A DNA stretch of 64,000 bases from Bradyrhizobium sp. G127. GTDB lineage: Bacteria; Pseudomonadota; Alphaproteobacteria; Rhizobiales; Xanthobacteraceae. The DNA lies in assembly GCF_021502575.1 (NCBI RefSeq), contig NZ_JAKFGN010000001.1, positions 1,798,001 to 1,862,000 on the forward strand. Direction: 5' to 3'. A program made the position numbers and the translations under genes. Below the pieces are notes generated by a model. The model worked only from the letters and a program-made list of their open reading frames with translations. It did not search any database and had not been told where the DNA came from. Of this stretch, positions 1 through 8,986 are shown piece after piece. Position 1 is the stretch's first letter; every line of letters starts with the position of its first letter.

Positions 1-1071
1 GACCAGCACCACCAGCGCCACGGCTTCCAGCAGCGTATGCACCACGGCCTCGATGGACGCACGGACGAACTGGGTCGGATCGTAGACGATGCTGTAGTCT
101 ATGCCGTCCGGCATGTTCTCCTTCAACTCCGCCATGGTCTTGCGGACGCTGTCGGAAATCTGGATCGCGTTCGAGCCGGGCGCCTGGAAGATGGGAATGG
201 CAACCGCCGACTTGTTGTTCAGCAGCGAGCGCAGCGAATAGTCCGCCGCGCCGAGTTCGAGGCGGGCGACGTCGCGCAGCCGCGTGACCTCGCCACTGGC
301 GCCGGTCTTGACGATGATGTCGCCGAATTCTTCTTCGCTCTGAAGGCGGCCCTGCGCGTTCACCGAAAGCTGAAGGTCAAGCCCGGTCTCGTTCGGCGAT
401 GCGCCGATCACGCCGGCCGCGGCCTGCACGTTCTGCGCACGGATTTCATTGACGACGTCGCTGGCGGAGAGACCGCGCTCGGCGACCTTCTGCGGATCGA
501 GCCAGACCCGCATCGAATAGTCGCCCGCGCCGAACAGTTGCACCTGACCGACGCCCTGGATGCGCGCGAGGCGGTCCTTGACGTTCAGCACCGCGTAGTT
601 GCGCAGGTATGTCATGTCGTAGCGATCGTTCGGCGACAACAGATGGACGACCATCGTCAGATCGGGCGAACTCTTGATGGTGGTGATGCCGAGCGCGCGG
701 ACTTCCGCCGGCAGGCGCGGTTCGGCCTGCGACACGCGGTTCTGCACCAGCTGCTGCGCCTTGTCGGGATCGGTGCCGAGGCGGAAGGTGACGTTGAGCG
801 TCATCACGCCGTCGGTGGTGGCCTGGCTGCTCATATAGAGCATGTTCTCGACGCCGTTGATCTGCTCTTCGATCGGCGTGGAGACCGTTTCCGCGATCAC
901 CTTCGGATTCGCGCCGGGATATTGCGCGCGGACCACGACGGTGGGCGGGGAGACCTCGGGATATTCGGAGATCGGCAACGCGGGCAGCGACAGCAGGCCG
1001 GCGAGGAAGATCAGCATCGAGAGAACGCCCGCGAAGATCGGCCGGTCGATGAAAAATTTCGAGAAATTCAT
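1..1071 (-). CDS. RND multidrug efflux inner-membrane pump, N-terminal part (truncated by window edge)
   Basis: The reverse strand reads without a stop from an ATG at 1071 to base 1 (357 codons). The protein begins MNFSKFFIDRPIFAG, followed by a first membrane helix and the long periplasmic porter domain of hydrophobe/amphiphile efflux (HAE1) RND pumps such as AcrB and MexF. The periplasmic stretch GAGDYSMRVWLDPQKVAERG is typical of the porter domain, and the next membrane segments begin near the window edge. About two thirds of the usual ~1040 residues lie outside the window. The adaptor gene lies 219 bp upstream in the same direction, so the two probably form one operon that exports drugs or aromatic compounds with an outer-membrane channel. 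Family assignment is firm; substrate is unknown. Confidence 0.93.
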   Translation of the reverse strand, partial: MNFSKFFIDRPIFAGVLSMLIFLAGLLSLPALPISEYPEVSPPTVVVRAQYPGANPKVIAETVSTPIEEQINGVENMLYMSSQATTDGVMTLNVTFRLGTDPDKAQQLVQNRVSQAEPRLPAEVRALGITTIKSSPDLTMVVHLLSPNDRYDMTYLRNYAVLNVKDRLARIQGVGQVQLFGAGDYSMRVWLDPQKVAERGLSASDVVNEIRAQNVQAAAGVIGASPNETGLDLQLSVNAQGRLQSEEEFGDIIVKTGASGEVTRLRDVARLELGAADYSLRSLLNNKSAVAIPIFQAPGSNAIQISDSVRKTMAELKENMPDGIDYSIVYDPTQFVRASIEAVVHTLLEAVALVVLV

Positions 1072-1150
1072 GGCGCTATCTCATCTCGTAAATTGTCGCG
1101 CTCGTCCGCGCGACTTGTTCTGGAAGGGCCGCCGGAGAACAGGCGGGTCC

Positions 1151-1254
1151 CGTCATCCTGAGTGCGAGCCCTTGCGAGCCCCGAAGGATGACAATCAGAA
1201 CAATGCCGTCGCCCTTCGAGGCCGCCGCTTCGCGACGGCACCTCAGGGTGACGG
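1151..1254. repeat. Palindromic intergenic repeat (family C)
   Basis: Between the adaptor and pump genes there is a stretch whose ends are inverted: CGTCATCCTGAG at 1151 and CTCAGGGTGACGG ending near 1254. An inner segment reads CCCTTCGAGG followed by gcttcgc. A closely related copy lies at 28217-28352. This looks like a REP-type or paired palindromic element rather than a gene. It could fold in the polycistronic RNA and weaken pump expression relative to the adaptor, which is an inference. Confidence 0.65.
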
Positions 1255-1290
1255 CGCGCTGCGGCTGGTGTTTTCGTTAAGTTCAGGGCT

Positions 1291-2469
1291 TCAATTCGCG
1301 TCCATCGCCACGACTTGCGGCGCGACGGGAGCCCCGGGCCGCACGCGTTGCAGTCCCTTGACCACGATCTGTTCGCCAGGCTTCAGGCCCGACGTGACCA
1401 TGCGCAGGCCATCGACGGCCACGCCGAGCGTGACTGCGCGATATTCGGCCTTGTTCTCCTTGTTCACGACCATCACGTATTTCTTGTTCTGGTCGGTGCC
1501 GACGGCGCGTTCATTGACCATCACGGCGCGTTCGCTCTTGGGCTGACCCATCTGCAGGCGGACGAACTGTCCGGGAAGCAGGCGGCCATCCTTGTTGTCG
1601 AACACGGCGCGGACGCGAACCGTGCCGCTGCGCGGATCGACCTGATTGTCGATCAGCTGCATGTGGCCCTCGAACGGCGTGCCGTCGCTGGTCGCGGTGC
1701 CCATCTTGACCGGGATGCGGCCGGTCTTCGACGCCGCCGCGTCGTCGCCGAGTGCGTTGAGCGCGCGCAGCACGACCTGTTCGTCGGCATTGAACGAAGC
1801 GTAGATCGGGGATGTCGAGACGATGGTGGTCAGCAGCGGCGAGCCGGGGCCGGCCGCGATCAGGTTGCCGACGGTGATCTCGCGCTTGCCGACGCGGCCG
1901 GTGACGGGCGCGCGGACTTCGGTGTAGCCGAGATTGAGCTGGGCGGTTTTCAGCGTGGCCTGCGCGGCCTTGAGATTGGCTTCCGCTTCGCGATAGGCGT
2001 TGACGCGGTTGTCCTGGTCGCGCTGCGAGATGGTCTGCGAGCCGGTCAGTTGCTGGCCGCGTTCGTAATCGCTTTTGGTGAAGACCAGCCGGGCCTGCGC
2101 GGCGGCGACCTGGGCTTCGGCGCGGGCGACCTCGGCGGCGTAGAGCGCCGGATCGATCACCACCAGCACGTCGTCCTTCTGAACCAGCGCGCCTTCGCGG
2201 AACCGGATCTCCTGGATGGCCCCCGCGACGCGCGAACGGACTTCAACCTGTTCGATGGCCTCGAGCCGGCCGGAGAATTCGTCCCAGATCGCGGTTTCCC
2301 GCTCCCGGACGTCGGCCACCGACACCGGCGTCGCCGGCGGGGCCTTGGCCGCCCCGGCGTCCGCCTGGGCGCGGCTGTTTCCGGTCCAGAAAAAGGCTCC
2401 GGCCCCCGCCAGGACGGCCAGTCCGAACGCAACTGCAACAAGACGTTTTGTAAAGGAAAGAGTTCTCAT
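1291..2469 (-). CDS. RND efflux periplasmic adaptor (membrane fusion protein)
   Basis: A 392-residue protein of the AcrA/MexE family that bridges the inner-membrane pump and outer-membrane channel. The start MRTLSFTKRLVAVAF at 2469 has a GGGG ribosome-binding site a few bases upstream and gives a normal N-terminal membrane anchor; an upstream in-frame extension to 2583 lacks family character. No lipobox cysteine is visible. The order is lipoyl half (VRSRVAGAIQEIRFREGALV), an alpha-helical hairpin rich in Ala/Gln, second lipoyl half (VRAPVTGRVGKREITVGN), then beta-barrel and membrane-proximal domains ending in KGLQRVRPGAPV. It precedes the pump gene and is divergent from a TetR regulator, which probably represses it. 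Confidence 0.93.
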   Translation of the reverse strand: MRTLSFTKRLVAVAFGLAVLAGAGAFFWTGNSRAQADAGAAKAPPATPVSVADVRERETAIWDEFSGRLEAIEQVEVRSRVAGAIQEIRFREGALVQKDDVLVVIDPALYAAEVARAEAQVAAAQARLVFTKSDYERGQQLTGSQTISQRDQDNRVNAYREAEANLKAAQATLKTAQLNLGYTEVRAPVTGRVGKREITVGNLIAAGPGSPLLTTIVSTSPIYASFNADEQVVLRALNALGDDAAASKTGRIPVKMGTATSDGTPFEGHMQLIDNQVDPRSGTVRVRAVFDNKDGRLLPGQFVRLQMGQPKSERAVMVNERAVGTDQNKKYVMVVNKENKAEYRAVTLGVAVDGLRMVTSGLKPGEQIVVKGLQRVRPGAPVAPQVVAMDAN

Positions 2470-2695
2470 GACGTGCCCCACGGCTTCGTGCCGACTACCA
2501 GAAGTTGATTTTTTTGATGCAAAACAATGTTTTGGAGGGAGGCGGTGATATTCGTCACCAGTGGTCCGGCTCCCGATCCTCAAATCTTAACAGGTTGCAT
2601 CGCAAAATCTATAACGTGCGGTACAGATGGGGCTTGGACTTTCGTCGTCAAGGGACATATCTAACGAATAGTACAAAAGTAGAGGTGCTCTAATC
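2470..2695. promoter_or_regulatory. Divergent control region between efflux operon and tetR
   Basis: These 226 bp must hold the promoters of both the efflux operon (leftward) and the TetR gene (rightward). The segment from about 2585 to 2690 is AT-richer than its surroundings, as expected of promoters. I did not find one convincing palindrome: gtgcggtac and gaatagtac are suggestive half sites only. No reading frame of its own is supported. Confidence 0.45.
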
Positions 2696-3295
2696 ATGGC
2701 GCTCGGCCGCCCCCGCGAATTCGATCTCGACCAGGCTCTGGAAAACGCGCTGCACGTTTTCTGGGAGAAGGGGTACGAGGGTGCGTCGATGGCGGACCTG
2801 ACCGAAGCCATGGGCATTACCAAGCCGTCGCTTTATGCGGCGTTCGGTAACAAGGAAGAACTATTTCGCAAGGCCTTCGACACCTATCTCGACGGGCCGG
2901 CCGGATACGCCAAGCTGGCGCTGCAGCAGCCGACGGCGCGCGCGGTGGTCGAAAACCTTCTCTACGGTGAAGTGGAGGCCGTGACCGATCCGGAATGCCC
3001 GGCGGGCTGTCTCTCTATTAATGGCGCGCTGACCTGCGGCGAAGCGGCTGAATCCATCCGGCAGGAGCTGCGCACGCGCCGCGCCGCGTGGGAAGAGGAC
3101 CTGCGGCTGCGGCTGGAGCGGGCGAAGGCCGAAGGCGATCTGCCCGCGACGGCGGACGCCACCGTGCTGGCACGCTACATCGCGACCATGATGCAGGGCA
3201 TTGCTGTGCAGGCCGTCGGCGGCACCACCCGCGAGGATCTGAAGAAGATTGCCGAGATGGTGCTGGCGACCTGGCCGCCGGTGGCAGGCAGCTAG
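2696..3295 (+). CDS. TetR/AcrR-family transcriptional repressor
   Basis: A 199-residue regulator. Residues about 10-56 form the DNA-binding domain: [28 protein letters not shown] followed by the recognition helix [15 protein letters not shown]. The C-terminal ligand domain carries [16 protein letters not shown], with three cysteines close together. GCL is a recurrent motif in this TetR subgroup, which includes the redox-responsive NemR. It is divergent from the RND operon, the usual arrangement for a local repressor relieved by pump substrates. The gene ends in a 4-bp overlap with the convergent CitE-like gene. A cysteine-based sensing role is possible but unproven. Confidence 0.9.
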   Translation: MALGRPREFDLDQALENALHVFWEKGYEGASMADLTEAMGITKPSLYAAFGNKEELFRKAFDTYLDGPAGYAKLALQQPTARAVVENLLYGEVEAVTDPECPAGCLSINGALTCGEAAESIRQELRTRRAAWEEDLRLRLERAKAEGDLPATADATVLARYIATMMQGIAVQAVGGTTREDLKKIAEMVLATWPPVAGS

Positions 3296-4104
3296 CCCTT
3301 AGCTGCGTCGCTCGCTTTTGCAGCGGCGAGAATCCGCTGCGCGCGCAGCCGCACCGGCGCATCGACCATCATGCCATCGACAGAGACCGCGCCGTCGCCG
3401 GAGCTGGCGATCCTGGTCGCCCATGCGATGTCGGTATCCGCCGGGCGGAAACCCTTCAGCGTCGGCGGAATCTGTTTCGGATGGATGCAGAGCTTGCCGC
3501 TGAATCCCATCGACGCGGCATAGCGCGCATCGTCTTCCACCAGCCCCGCATCGTCGAATGACGGTGTCACGCCTTCGAGCGGCGGTAGAATGCCTGCGAG
3601 TTTCGAGGCGAGCACGATTTCGGCGCGCGCCATCAGCAGCGCGTCGCGCTCCATGCTGCAGCCAAGATCGGCGCTGAAGTCGATATAGCCGAAGGCGAGG
3701 CGGTCGGCGTGTTGCGCGATCTCGCGCACGTTCGCGAGGCCCTGCGCGGATTCGATCAGGGCGATGAGCGGCCGGTCGCCGAGCGCGGCGCGCAGATATT
3801 CCGGCTGCTCCGCCGTCTCCGCCTTCGGCAGCATGACGCCGACGGCGAGTGTCTTCACCGCCTCGACGTCGTCCGCGTACCAGCGGGTCGCGGCGGCGTT
3901 GATGCGCACGATGGAATTGACCGGAACGGATGCGCCCAGCAGCGTGGTGCGCGCCGCGTCCTTGTCATCCGGCGCAACGGCATCCTCGAGGTCGATGATG
4001 ACGCCGTCCGCGCCGGAATTGGCGGCTTTCTGGTAACGCTCGGGCCGGTTGGCGGGGACGAACAAGGGCGCAAGAAAACTGATGCGCGCGAGGGCGGGCG
4101 TCAT
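3292..4104 (-). CDS. CitE-like HpcH/HpaI aldolase-family CoA-ester lyase
   Basis: A 270-residue protein of the citrate lyase beta-subunit/malyl-CoA lyase family, a TIM barrel that cleaves or hydrolyses beta-hydroxyacyl-CoA esters using Mg2+. Visible landmarks are the N-terminal [16 protein letters not shown], the acidic metal loop [16 protein letters not shown] with its conserved Glu, and the C-terminal CIHPKQI. The ATG at 4104 has GGAGA upstream. It is the third gene of a leftward set (binding protein, FAD enzyme, lyase) next to sulfonate genes, so it may act on a carbon skeleton released there. It lacks partner citrate-lyase subunits, so citrate lyase itself is unlikely. Confidence 0.85.
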   Translation of the reverse strand: MTPALARISFLAPLFVPANRPERYQKAANSGADGVIIDLEDAVAPDDKDAARTTLLGASVPVNSIVRINAAATRWYADDVEAVKTLAVGVMLPKAETAEQPEYLRAALGDRPLIALIESAQGLANVREIAQHADRLAFGYIDFSADLGCSMERDALLMARAEIVLASKLAGILPPLEGVTPSFDDAGLVEDDARYAASMGFSGKLCIHPKQIPPTLKGFRPADTDIAWATRIASSGDGAVSVDGMMVDAPVRLRAQRILAAAKASDAAKG

Positions 4105-4167
4105 TGACGGCTTCTCCGGCTGTCTGATGGGCGCGGCGAACGGCCGGCGCGTGATCGATGGAATGTT

Positions 4168-5601
4168 TTAGGCCGGGACGGGACGCGGAGGCAACCGCGA
4201 TGCGCCGCTGTGTTCGCGCGCGATGGTCTCCGCGATCCGGCGGGCATAACGCGCCAGATCGGGCGCGCCCATCAATTCGCCGAACGTGCCGCGCGCCAAA
4301 GGCCCCGCCACGAACAGCGATCCGGCGGCGTCGCCGTTCGGGCCGATGGCATGGCCGCTCAGATCGACGTCGATGCCGAGACCGAGCGGATCGGGACGGG
4401 CGAGGCCGGTTTCGCCGATCTGCGCGAGCAGGGGATTGGTCGCGAACACCGTGCCATGGGCCGGTCCGGTCGCGATCACGACAGCGTCGAAGGTTTCGCG
4501 TGTCCAGTCGCGGCTGCGGCGCGGGCGCAGATCGACCGCGAAATCATCACCCTGCGTTGCGCTGGCGCGGAGCGACGCGGCGCGGATCGTCAGCGTGCCG
4601 TCCGCGATCCGGCGCCGGATGATGTCATCGATCTGCGGCGCGATGCGGAAACGATAGGTGTCCCAGAACGGGCGCAGATGGTGAACCAGTTTGGCGCGCT
4701 CATGCAGCGGCAGCGCGCGCCAGATCGGGGTGCCTTGCAGCCGCAACTGATCGAGCACCGGATGCCACGAGAGGCCTTGCTTCGATGCCTCCGCGATAGC
4801 GCGGCGAACGCGGCGCAGCAGCGACAGCGTGGTTTGCTCGGGGTCTTCAATGAAGTCGCCGAACGGCTCCATTTGCGACGGGGCATGCGGTTGCGAGCGC
4901 AGGCCGCGCCGCGACACGGCGGCGATCGTGCCGCGATGGCCCTGCCGGTCGAGCGAGGCGACGATGTCAGCCATGGTGAGGCCGGTGCCGACAATCAGCA
5001 CACGATGATCGGGCGCGATGCCGCGCAGCGCGTCGGTCTGCCATGGGTCGGCGATGAATCGCGGGCGATCTTGAAGTGCAGCGATGGACGAGGGCACCTG
5101 CGGCGGCGTGTGACACACCGCCAGCACCACGACATCGGCGTGAAGGTCATTGCCGGTCGCGCACGAGACCCGATAGCCATTCTGTTCCGGAATGACGGCG
5201 CGCGCCTTGGTCTTGATGTGGGTGACCGCGCGGCCAATCTCCCCGACATGCGCGCTGACATAATCGCCGAACGCCGCGCGGGTGGGAAACAGCGCGCCGG
5301 GAACCTGCGCCGCCGGATCGCGCGCCGGGTATCCCGACGCGATCAGCCATTGTTCGAAATGGCCTTCCTCGTCGAAGTCCAGATTCATTTTCAGCGCGGG
5401 CACGTTGATGCGGTGCGCCGGATCATGGCTGTCATAGGCGAGGCCGCGCCCGAGTTCGTCGCGCGGCTCCACGATGACGATGTTATGCGCGAAGGGCGCG
5501 GTCCGGTGCAGGTGCCAGGCCAGCACCGCGCCCGAGTATCCGCCGCCGACGATCACAACGGTTGGAAGATCGCCGGTGGCGGAACGCTCGGACTGGGTCA
5601 T
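4168..5601 (-). CDS. FAD/NAD(P)-binding protein (YdhS-like oxidoreductase)
   Basis: A 477-residue flavoprotein. It opens with a dinucleotide-binding fold VVIVGGGYSGAVLAWHL near residues 14-30, and a second nucleotide-binding region HRVLIVGTGLTMADIV lies near the middle. The N-terminal half resembles the FAD-NAD(P)-binding family that includes E. coli YdhS (HRINVPALKMNLDF, FPTRAAFGDYV). It starts 15 bp after the binding-protein gene and is followed 63 bp later by the CitE-like gene, so the three are probably cotranscribed. Location opposite the ssu operon suggests a role in oxidising a sulfur compound or its product. That is inference; the reaction cannot be read from the sequence. Confidence 0.8.
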   Translation of the reverse strand: MTQSERSATGDLPTVVIVGGGYSGAVLAWHLHRTAPFAHNIVIVEPRDELGRGLAYDSHDPAHRINVPALKMNLDFDEEGHFEQWLIASGYPARDPAAQVPGALFPTRAAFGDYVSAHVGEIGRAVTHIKTKARAVIPEQNGYRVSCATGNDLHADVVVLAVCHTPPQVPSSIAALQDRPRFIADPWQTDALRGIAPDHRVLIVGTGLTMADIVASLDRQGHRGTIAAVSRRGLRSQPHAPSQMEPFGDFIEDPEQTTLSLLRRVRRAIAEASKQGLSWHPVLDQLRLQGTPIWRALPLHERAKLVHHLRPFWDTYRFRIAPQIDDIIRRRIADGTLTIRAASLRASATQGDDFAVDLRPRRSRDWTRETFDAVVIATGPAHGTVFATNPLLAQIGETGLARPDPLGLGIDVDLSGHAIGPNGDAAGSLFVAGPLARGTFGELMGAPDLARYARRIAETIAREHSGASRLPPRPVPA

Positions 5602-5616
5602 GAACCCATCAAGACA

Positions 5617-6603
5617 TTATGGCGCGTTCGGCGTCCAGATCTTGACAGCGGTGGTGTCGAGTTTTTTCGGGATCAGCCCTTCGCCGAAGAACGCGTCGGC
5701 GATTTTCTGCTGCTCGGTGAGGCCGGCGGGCTTTACGGCGCCGGCGCCGTAGCTGCGGTGGCTGTTGGCTTCCTCGACGGTGGGCGCATCGATGCCCCAG
5801 AGTCCTGCGAGCAGCGTGGCGGCTTCCTTTGGATTGCCCTTCACCCACTTGCCGGTGTCGCGCAGCTTGGCGAACACGATGTTCAGCACGTCGCTGCGGC
5901 GGTCGGCGAAGGTTTCCGAGGCGAGGTAGTAACGTTTGTAGCTGGCGAGGCCGTTGCTGCCGTCGCTGAGCACCTTCGCGCCGGACTGACGCTGCGCGCT
6001 GGTGAGGAACGGGTCCCACGCCACCCAGGCATCGACATTGTTGCTGACGAAGGCGGCGCGTCCGTCCGCGGGGGCGAGATAGGCCGGCGAGATGTCCTTG
6101 AAGTTCAGCCCGGCCTTGCCGAGGGCTGCGAGCAGCAGATAGTGGCTGCCTGCGCCCTTGGTCACCGCGACCTTCTTGCCCTTGAGATCGGCCAGCGTCT
6201 TGATCGGCGAATCCTTGGCCACGAGAATGGCTTGCGCCGCGGGCGACGCGCTTTCTTCCGCTACGTAAGCGAGTTTCGATCCGGCCGCCTGCGCGAAGAT
6301 CGGCACCGTGTCCGCGACATCCGCGCCGAAATCGAGATTGCCGACGCCGAGCGATTCCAGCAGCGGCAGGCCGCTGGAGAATTCATGCCAGGAGACCTTG
6401 ACGCCGAGCGGCGCGAGCGCCTTTTCCAGTTCGCCGTTGGCGCGAAGCACTGCGATCAGCGTCGATGATTTCTGCAAGCCGATGCGGATCTGGTCGGCGG
6501 GTTTGTCCTGCGCGAACGAGGCGGTCGCCGCGAGCAGCAATGACGCTGCGGCGAATATGCCGGCGACCGGTTTCAATCGAAATAATCTGAAACGTTGCGT
6601 CAT
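5617..6603 (-). CDS. Sulfonate-type ABC transporter substrate-binding protein
   Basis: A 328-residue periplasmic binding protein of the SsuA/nitrate/taurine class. The start at 6603 (MTQRFRLFRLKPVAGIF) has GGGGA nine bases upstream and begins a Sec signal peptide that ends ATASFAQ. An upstream in-frame extension to 6711 has no signal character. The mature protein has the family pattern [52 protein letters not shown] and VDAWVAWDPFLTSAQ. It is paralogous to the two binding proteins on the other strand at 7042 and 8030. It leads a leftward operon and presumably delivers to the SsuBC permease nearby, since it has no permease of its own. Confidence 0.9.
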   Translation of the reverse strand: MTQRFRLFRLKPVAGIFAAASLLLAATASFAQDKPADQIRIGLQKSSTLIAVLRANGELEKALAPLGVKVSWHEFSSGLPLLESLGVGNLDFGADVADTVPIFAQAAGSKLAYVAEESASPAAQAILVAKDSPIKTLADLKGKKVAVTKGAGSHYLLLAALGKAGLNFKDISPAYLAPADGRAAFVSNNVDAWVAWDPFLTSAQRQSGAKVLSDGSNGLASYKRYYLASETFADRRSDVLNIVFAKLRDTGKWVKGNPKEAATLLAGLWGIDAPTVEEANSHRSYGAGAVKPAGLTEQQKIADAFFGEGLIPKKLDTTAVKIWTPNAP

Positions 6604-7041
6604 GGTTTCATGTCCCCTGCGGCGGCGATTGCTGGCGGCTGTCGAAATGAAGCCGGATCGCCGATCCGTGTCGTGCAACTCTAGGAAACAAGCCGGATAA
6701 TGAGTTGCCAAAGTTCGGAGGCTGCGCGCTTACTTCATTCTCCTTTCGGCGCGCCGCGTGAAACGATTGCACGACGTGGAATCGCCGCGCCTTCACGCGT
6801 CCGTGACTGATTTGGCCGCTCATACAGGGGTTTTTCATCGTTAACGCCGCTGTGGCCGGATTGTGTGCAGAAGATCGGCCTGCAATCGGTGCCGTTGCGG
6901 AAATATTTTTATTGATCGTGCGCACTAAAACAGTGCGGGCATCGCTATTTTTGCGCAGCACTCGACACCCCCAATTCGCATGACCATCATCCCGGATTAC
7001 TTGCGCAACATGTGTGCGTATTCGATTTGCGGGAGACTGGA
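6604..7041. promoter_or_regulatory. Divergent intergenic region between two sulfonate operons
   Basis: This 438-bp gap separates two divergent binding-protein genes and must contain both promoters. It holds an inverted repeat, CGCACT at 6921-6926 and AGTGCG at 6932-6937 around AAAAC, overlapping the 8-bp palindrome GTGCGCAC at 6918-6925. The surrounding AT-rich tract (tatttttattgatc) could be a promoter. Sulfonate genes in other bacteria are controlled by LysR proteins such as Cbl or SsuR, but I cannot match a known site. No gene is supported here. Confidence 0.5.
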
Positions 7042-7989
7042 ATGGAGCGGCGGCAATTTCTGAAACTGTCCACGGCGGCGATGGCGGCATTTGCCGCGAC
7101 ATCCGCGCGCGCGCAGGCGGTGGCGAAGGAAGTTCGCATCGGATATCAGAAAACCGGCGTTCTGGTGATCGCGCGCCAGCAGGGAACCATCGAAAAGCGT
7201 TTCGCCGCGAGCGGCACGTTGGTGAAATGGGTCGAGTTCACGTCCGGCCCGCCGATGATGGAGGCCATCAGCAACGGCAGTGTGGATTTCGGCGCTGTCG
7301 GCGACTCGCCGCCGATCTTCGCGCAGGCCGCGAATGCCAATATCGTTTATGCCGCCGCGTCGCCGATCAGCAACGGTCAGGGCATTCTGGTTCCGCAGAC
7401 TTCGTCCATCAAGACCATCTCCGACCTCAAGGGCAAGCGCGTCGGCTTCACCAAGGGATCGAGCGCGCACAACGTCGTCGTGCTGACGCTGGCCAAGGCC
7501 GGTCTCACTTATAATGACATTACGCCGGTCTATCTGACGCCGCCGGATGCCGGCCCGGCCTTTGCCAACGGCAGCATCGATGCCTGGGCGGTGTGGGACC
7601 CTTATTTCGCCATCGGCGAGAAGAAGCAGAACGCGCGCATTCTCATCAACGCCTATGAAGTCGGAAAAACCAACGCCTTCTTCATCGCCAATCGCGACTT
7701 TGCCAATCAGAATCCGGGAACGTTGCGCGAGGTGATCGGCGGCCTTTCGACCGCGGCGGCTTGGGCGGAGAACAATCGCGAGGCGGTGGCGAAGTCGCTG
7801 TATGAGATTACCGGCGTGCCGCTCGACATCCAGACGCTAGCCGCGAACCGCGCATCGTTCGCCATCGGCCCGGTCACCGAAGGCATCATCGAGACCCAGC
7901 AGGGCGTCGCCGACAGCTTCCACAAGCTTGGCTTGATTCCGAAATCCATCGCCGTCCGCGACATCGTCTGGAAGACGCCGCAGACCTGA
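7042..7989 (+). CDS. Sulfonate-type substrate-binding protein with Tat-like signal
   Basis: A 315-residue SsuA-class binding protein. The ATG at 7042 follows GGGAG and gives MERRQFLKLSTAAMAAF, which fits the twin-arginine (Tat) consensus RRxFLK, with cleavage likely near ATSARAQA. The mature part shows [49 protein letters not shown] and IDAWAVWDPYFAIGEKK. Its sister proteins in this locus carry ordinary Sec signals, so the export route differs within one operon. It is the first gene of the rightward ssu operon and is followed by another paralogue 40 bp later. The exact ligand (alkanesulfonate, taurine or aryl sulfonate) cannot be told. Confidence 0.9.
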   Translation: MERRQFLKLSTAAMAAFAATSARAQAVAKEVRIGYQKTGVLVIARQQGTIEKRFAASGTLVKWVEFTSGPPMMEAISNGSVDFGAVGDSPPIFAQAANANIVYAAASPISNGQGILVPQTSSIKTISDLKGKRVGFTKGSSAHNVVVLTLAKAGLTYNDITPVYLTPPDAGPAFANGSIDAWAVWDPYFAIGEKKQNARILINAYEVGKTNAFFIANRDFANQNPGTLREVIGGLSTAAAWAENNREAVAKSLYEITGVPLDIQTLAANRASFAIGPVTEGIIETQQGVADSFHKLGLIPKSIAVRDIVWKTPQT

Positions 7990-8029
7990 TCCTCGTTCGC
8001 AAATTCCGTTTTCATCAAGGATAACCTTC

Positions 8030-8986
8030 ATGCACACACGCCGCTCACTCGCAAGGCTCGCTTTCGCGGCTTCCGCCGTCGCAGCACTCGCGCTGACCAC
8101 GCTGCCTGTCCAGGCGCAGGACAAGGTGGTCCGCATCGGCTTTCAGAAATACGGCAAGCTAGTGCTGCTGAAGAGCAAGGGTTCGCTCGAACCGAAGCTG
8201 AAGGAACTCGGTTATACGGTCACTTGGACGGAATTCCCCGCTGGGCCGCAACTGCTCGAGGCGCTGAATGTCGGCGCGATCGATTTTGGCAACACCGGCG
8301 AAGCGCCGCCGATTTTCGCGCAGGCCGCAGGCGCGCCGATTCAATATGTCGCCTATGAGCCGCCGGCGCCGAAGGGCGAGGCGATCCTCGTTGCGAAAGA
8401 CAGTCCGTTGAAGACGGTCGCCGACCTGAAGGGCAAGAAGGTCGCGCTGAACAAGGGCTCCAACGTTCATTATCTCTTGGTGAAGGCGCTGGAGAAGGCG
8501 GGCGTTAAGTACTCGGAATTTACGCCGGTGTTCCTTGCTCCGGCCGATGCACGTGCGGCTTTCGAGAAGGGGGCTGTCGACGCCTGGGTGATCTGGGATC
8601 CGTTCCAGGCCGCTGCCGAAGTGGCGACGCAGGCCCGCACGCTGGCCGACGGGACCGGCACCGTCTCGAACTACCAGTTCTATTTCTCTTCGCAGAAGTT
8701 CATCGGCAGTAATCCGAAGATCGTCGATGTGGTGCTGGCGCAGCTAAGCGAAGTGGATGGCTGGGCGAAGACCGACATCAAGGCGGTCGCCGAGCAACTC
8801 AGCCCGTCGGTGGGTCTGCCGGTTCCGGTGCTTGAACTGGCCCTGAACCGTCAGTCCTACGGCATCAAGCCGATCAACGATCAGGTCATCGCCGAGCAGC
8901 AACAGGTCGCCGACACGTTCTTCAGTCTCGGCCTGATTCCCAAGGCTATCAAAATTTCCGACGTAGCAAAGAAGTCCGGATCATGA
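8030..8986 (+). CDS. ssuA: Sulfonate ABC transporter substrate-binding protein
   Basis: A 318-residue periplasmic protein with a clear Sec signal ([24 protein letters not shown]; cleavage near PVQAQ). It carries the SsuA-family segments [51 protein letters not shown] and [15 protein letters not shown]. Its stop codon overlaps the ssuD start as ATGA, so it is translationally coupled to the monooxygenase. That makes it the best candidate among the three paralogues for the dedicated SsuA of this transporter, which binds aliphatic sulfonates and hands them to SsuBC. Confidence 0.9.
   Translation: MHTRRSLARLAFAASAVAALALTTLPVQAQDKVVRIGFQKYGKLVLLKSKGSLEPKLKELGYTVTWTEFPAGPQLLEALNVGAIDFGNTGEAPPIFAQAAGAPIQYVAYEPPAPKGEAILVAKDSPLKTVADLKGKKVALNKGSNVHYLLVKALEKAGVKYSEFTPVFLAPADARAAFEKGAVDAWVIWDPFQAAAEVATQARTLADGTGTVSNYQFYFSSQKFIGSNPKIVDVVLAQLSEVDGWAKTDIKAVAEQLSPSVGLPVPVLELALNRQSYGIKPINDQVIAEQQQVADTFFSLGLIPKAIKISDVAKKSGS

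Noticed and set aside
4210-6468. A 752-codon open frame on the + strand
   Set aside because: It is antisense to the FAD enzyme and binding-protein genes, is dominated by Arg/Ala/Gly/Asp from GC codon bias and shows no domain; the reverse-strand genes have clear motifs.
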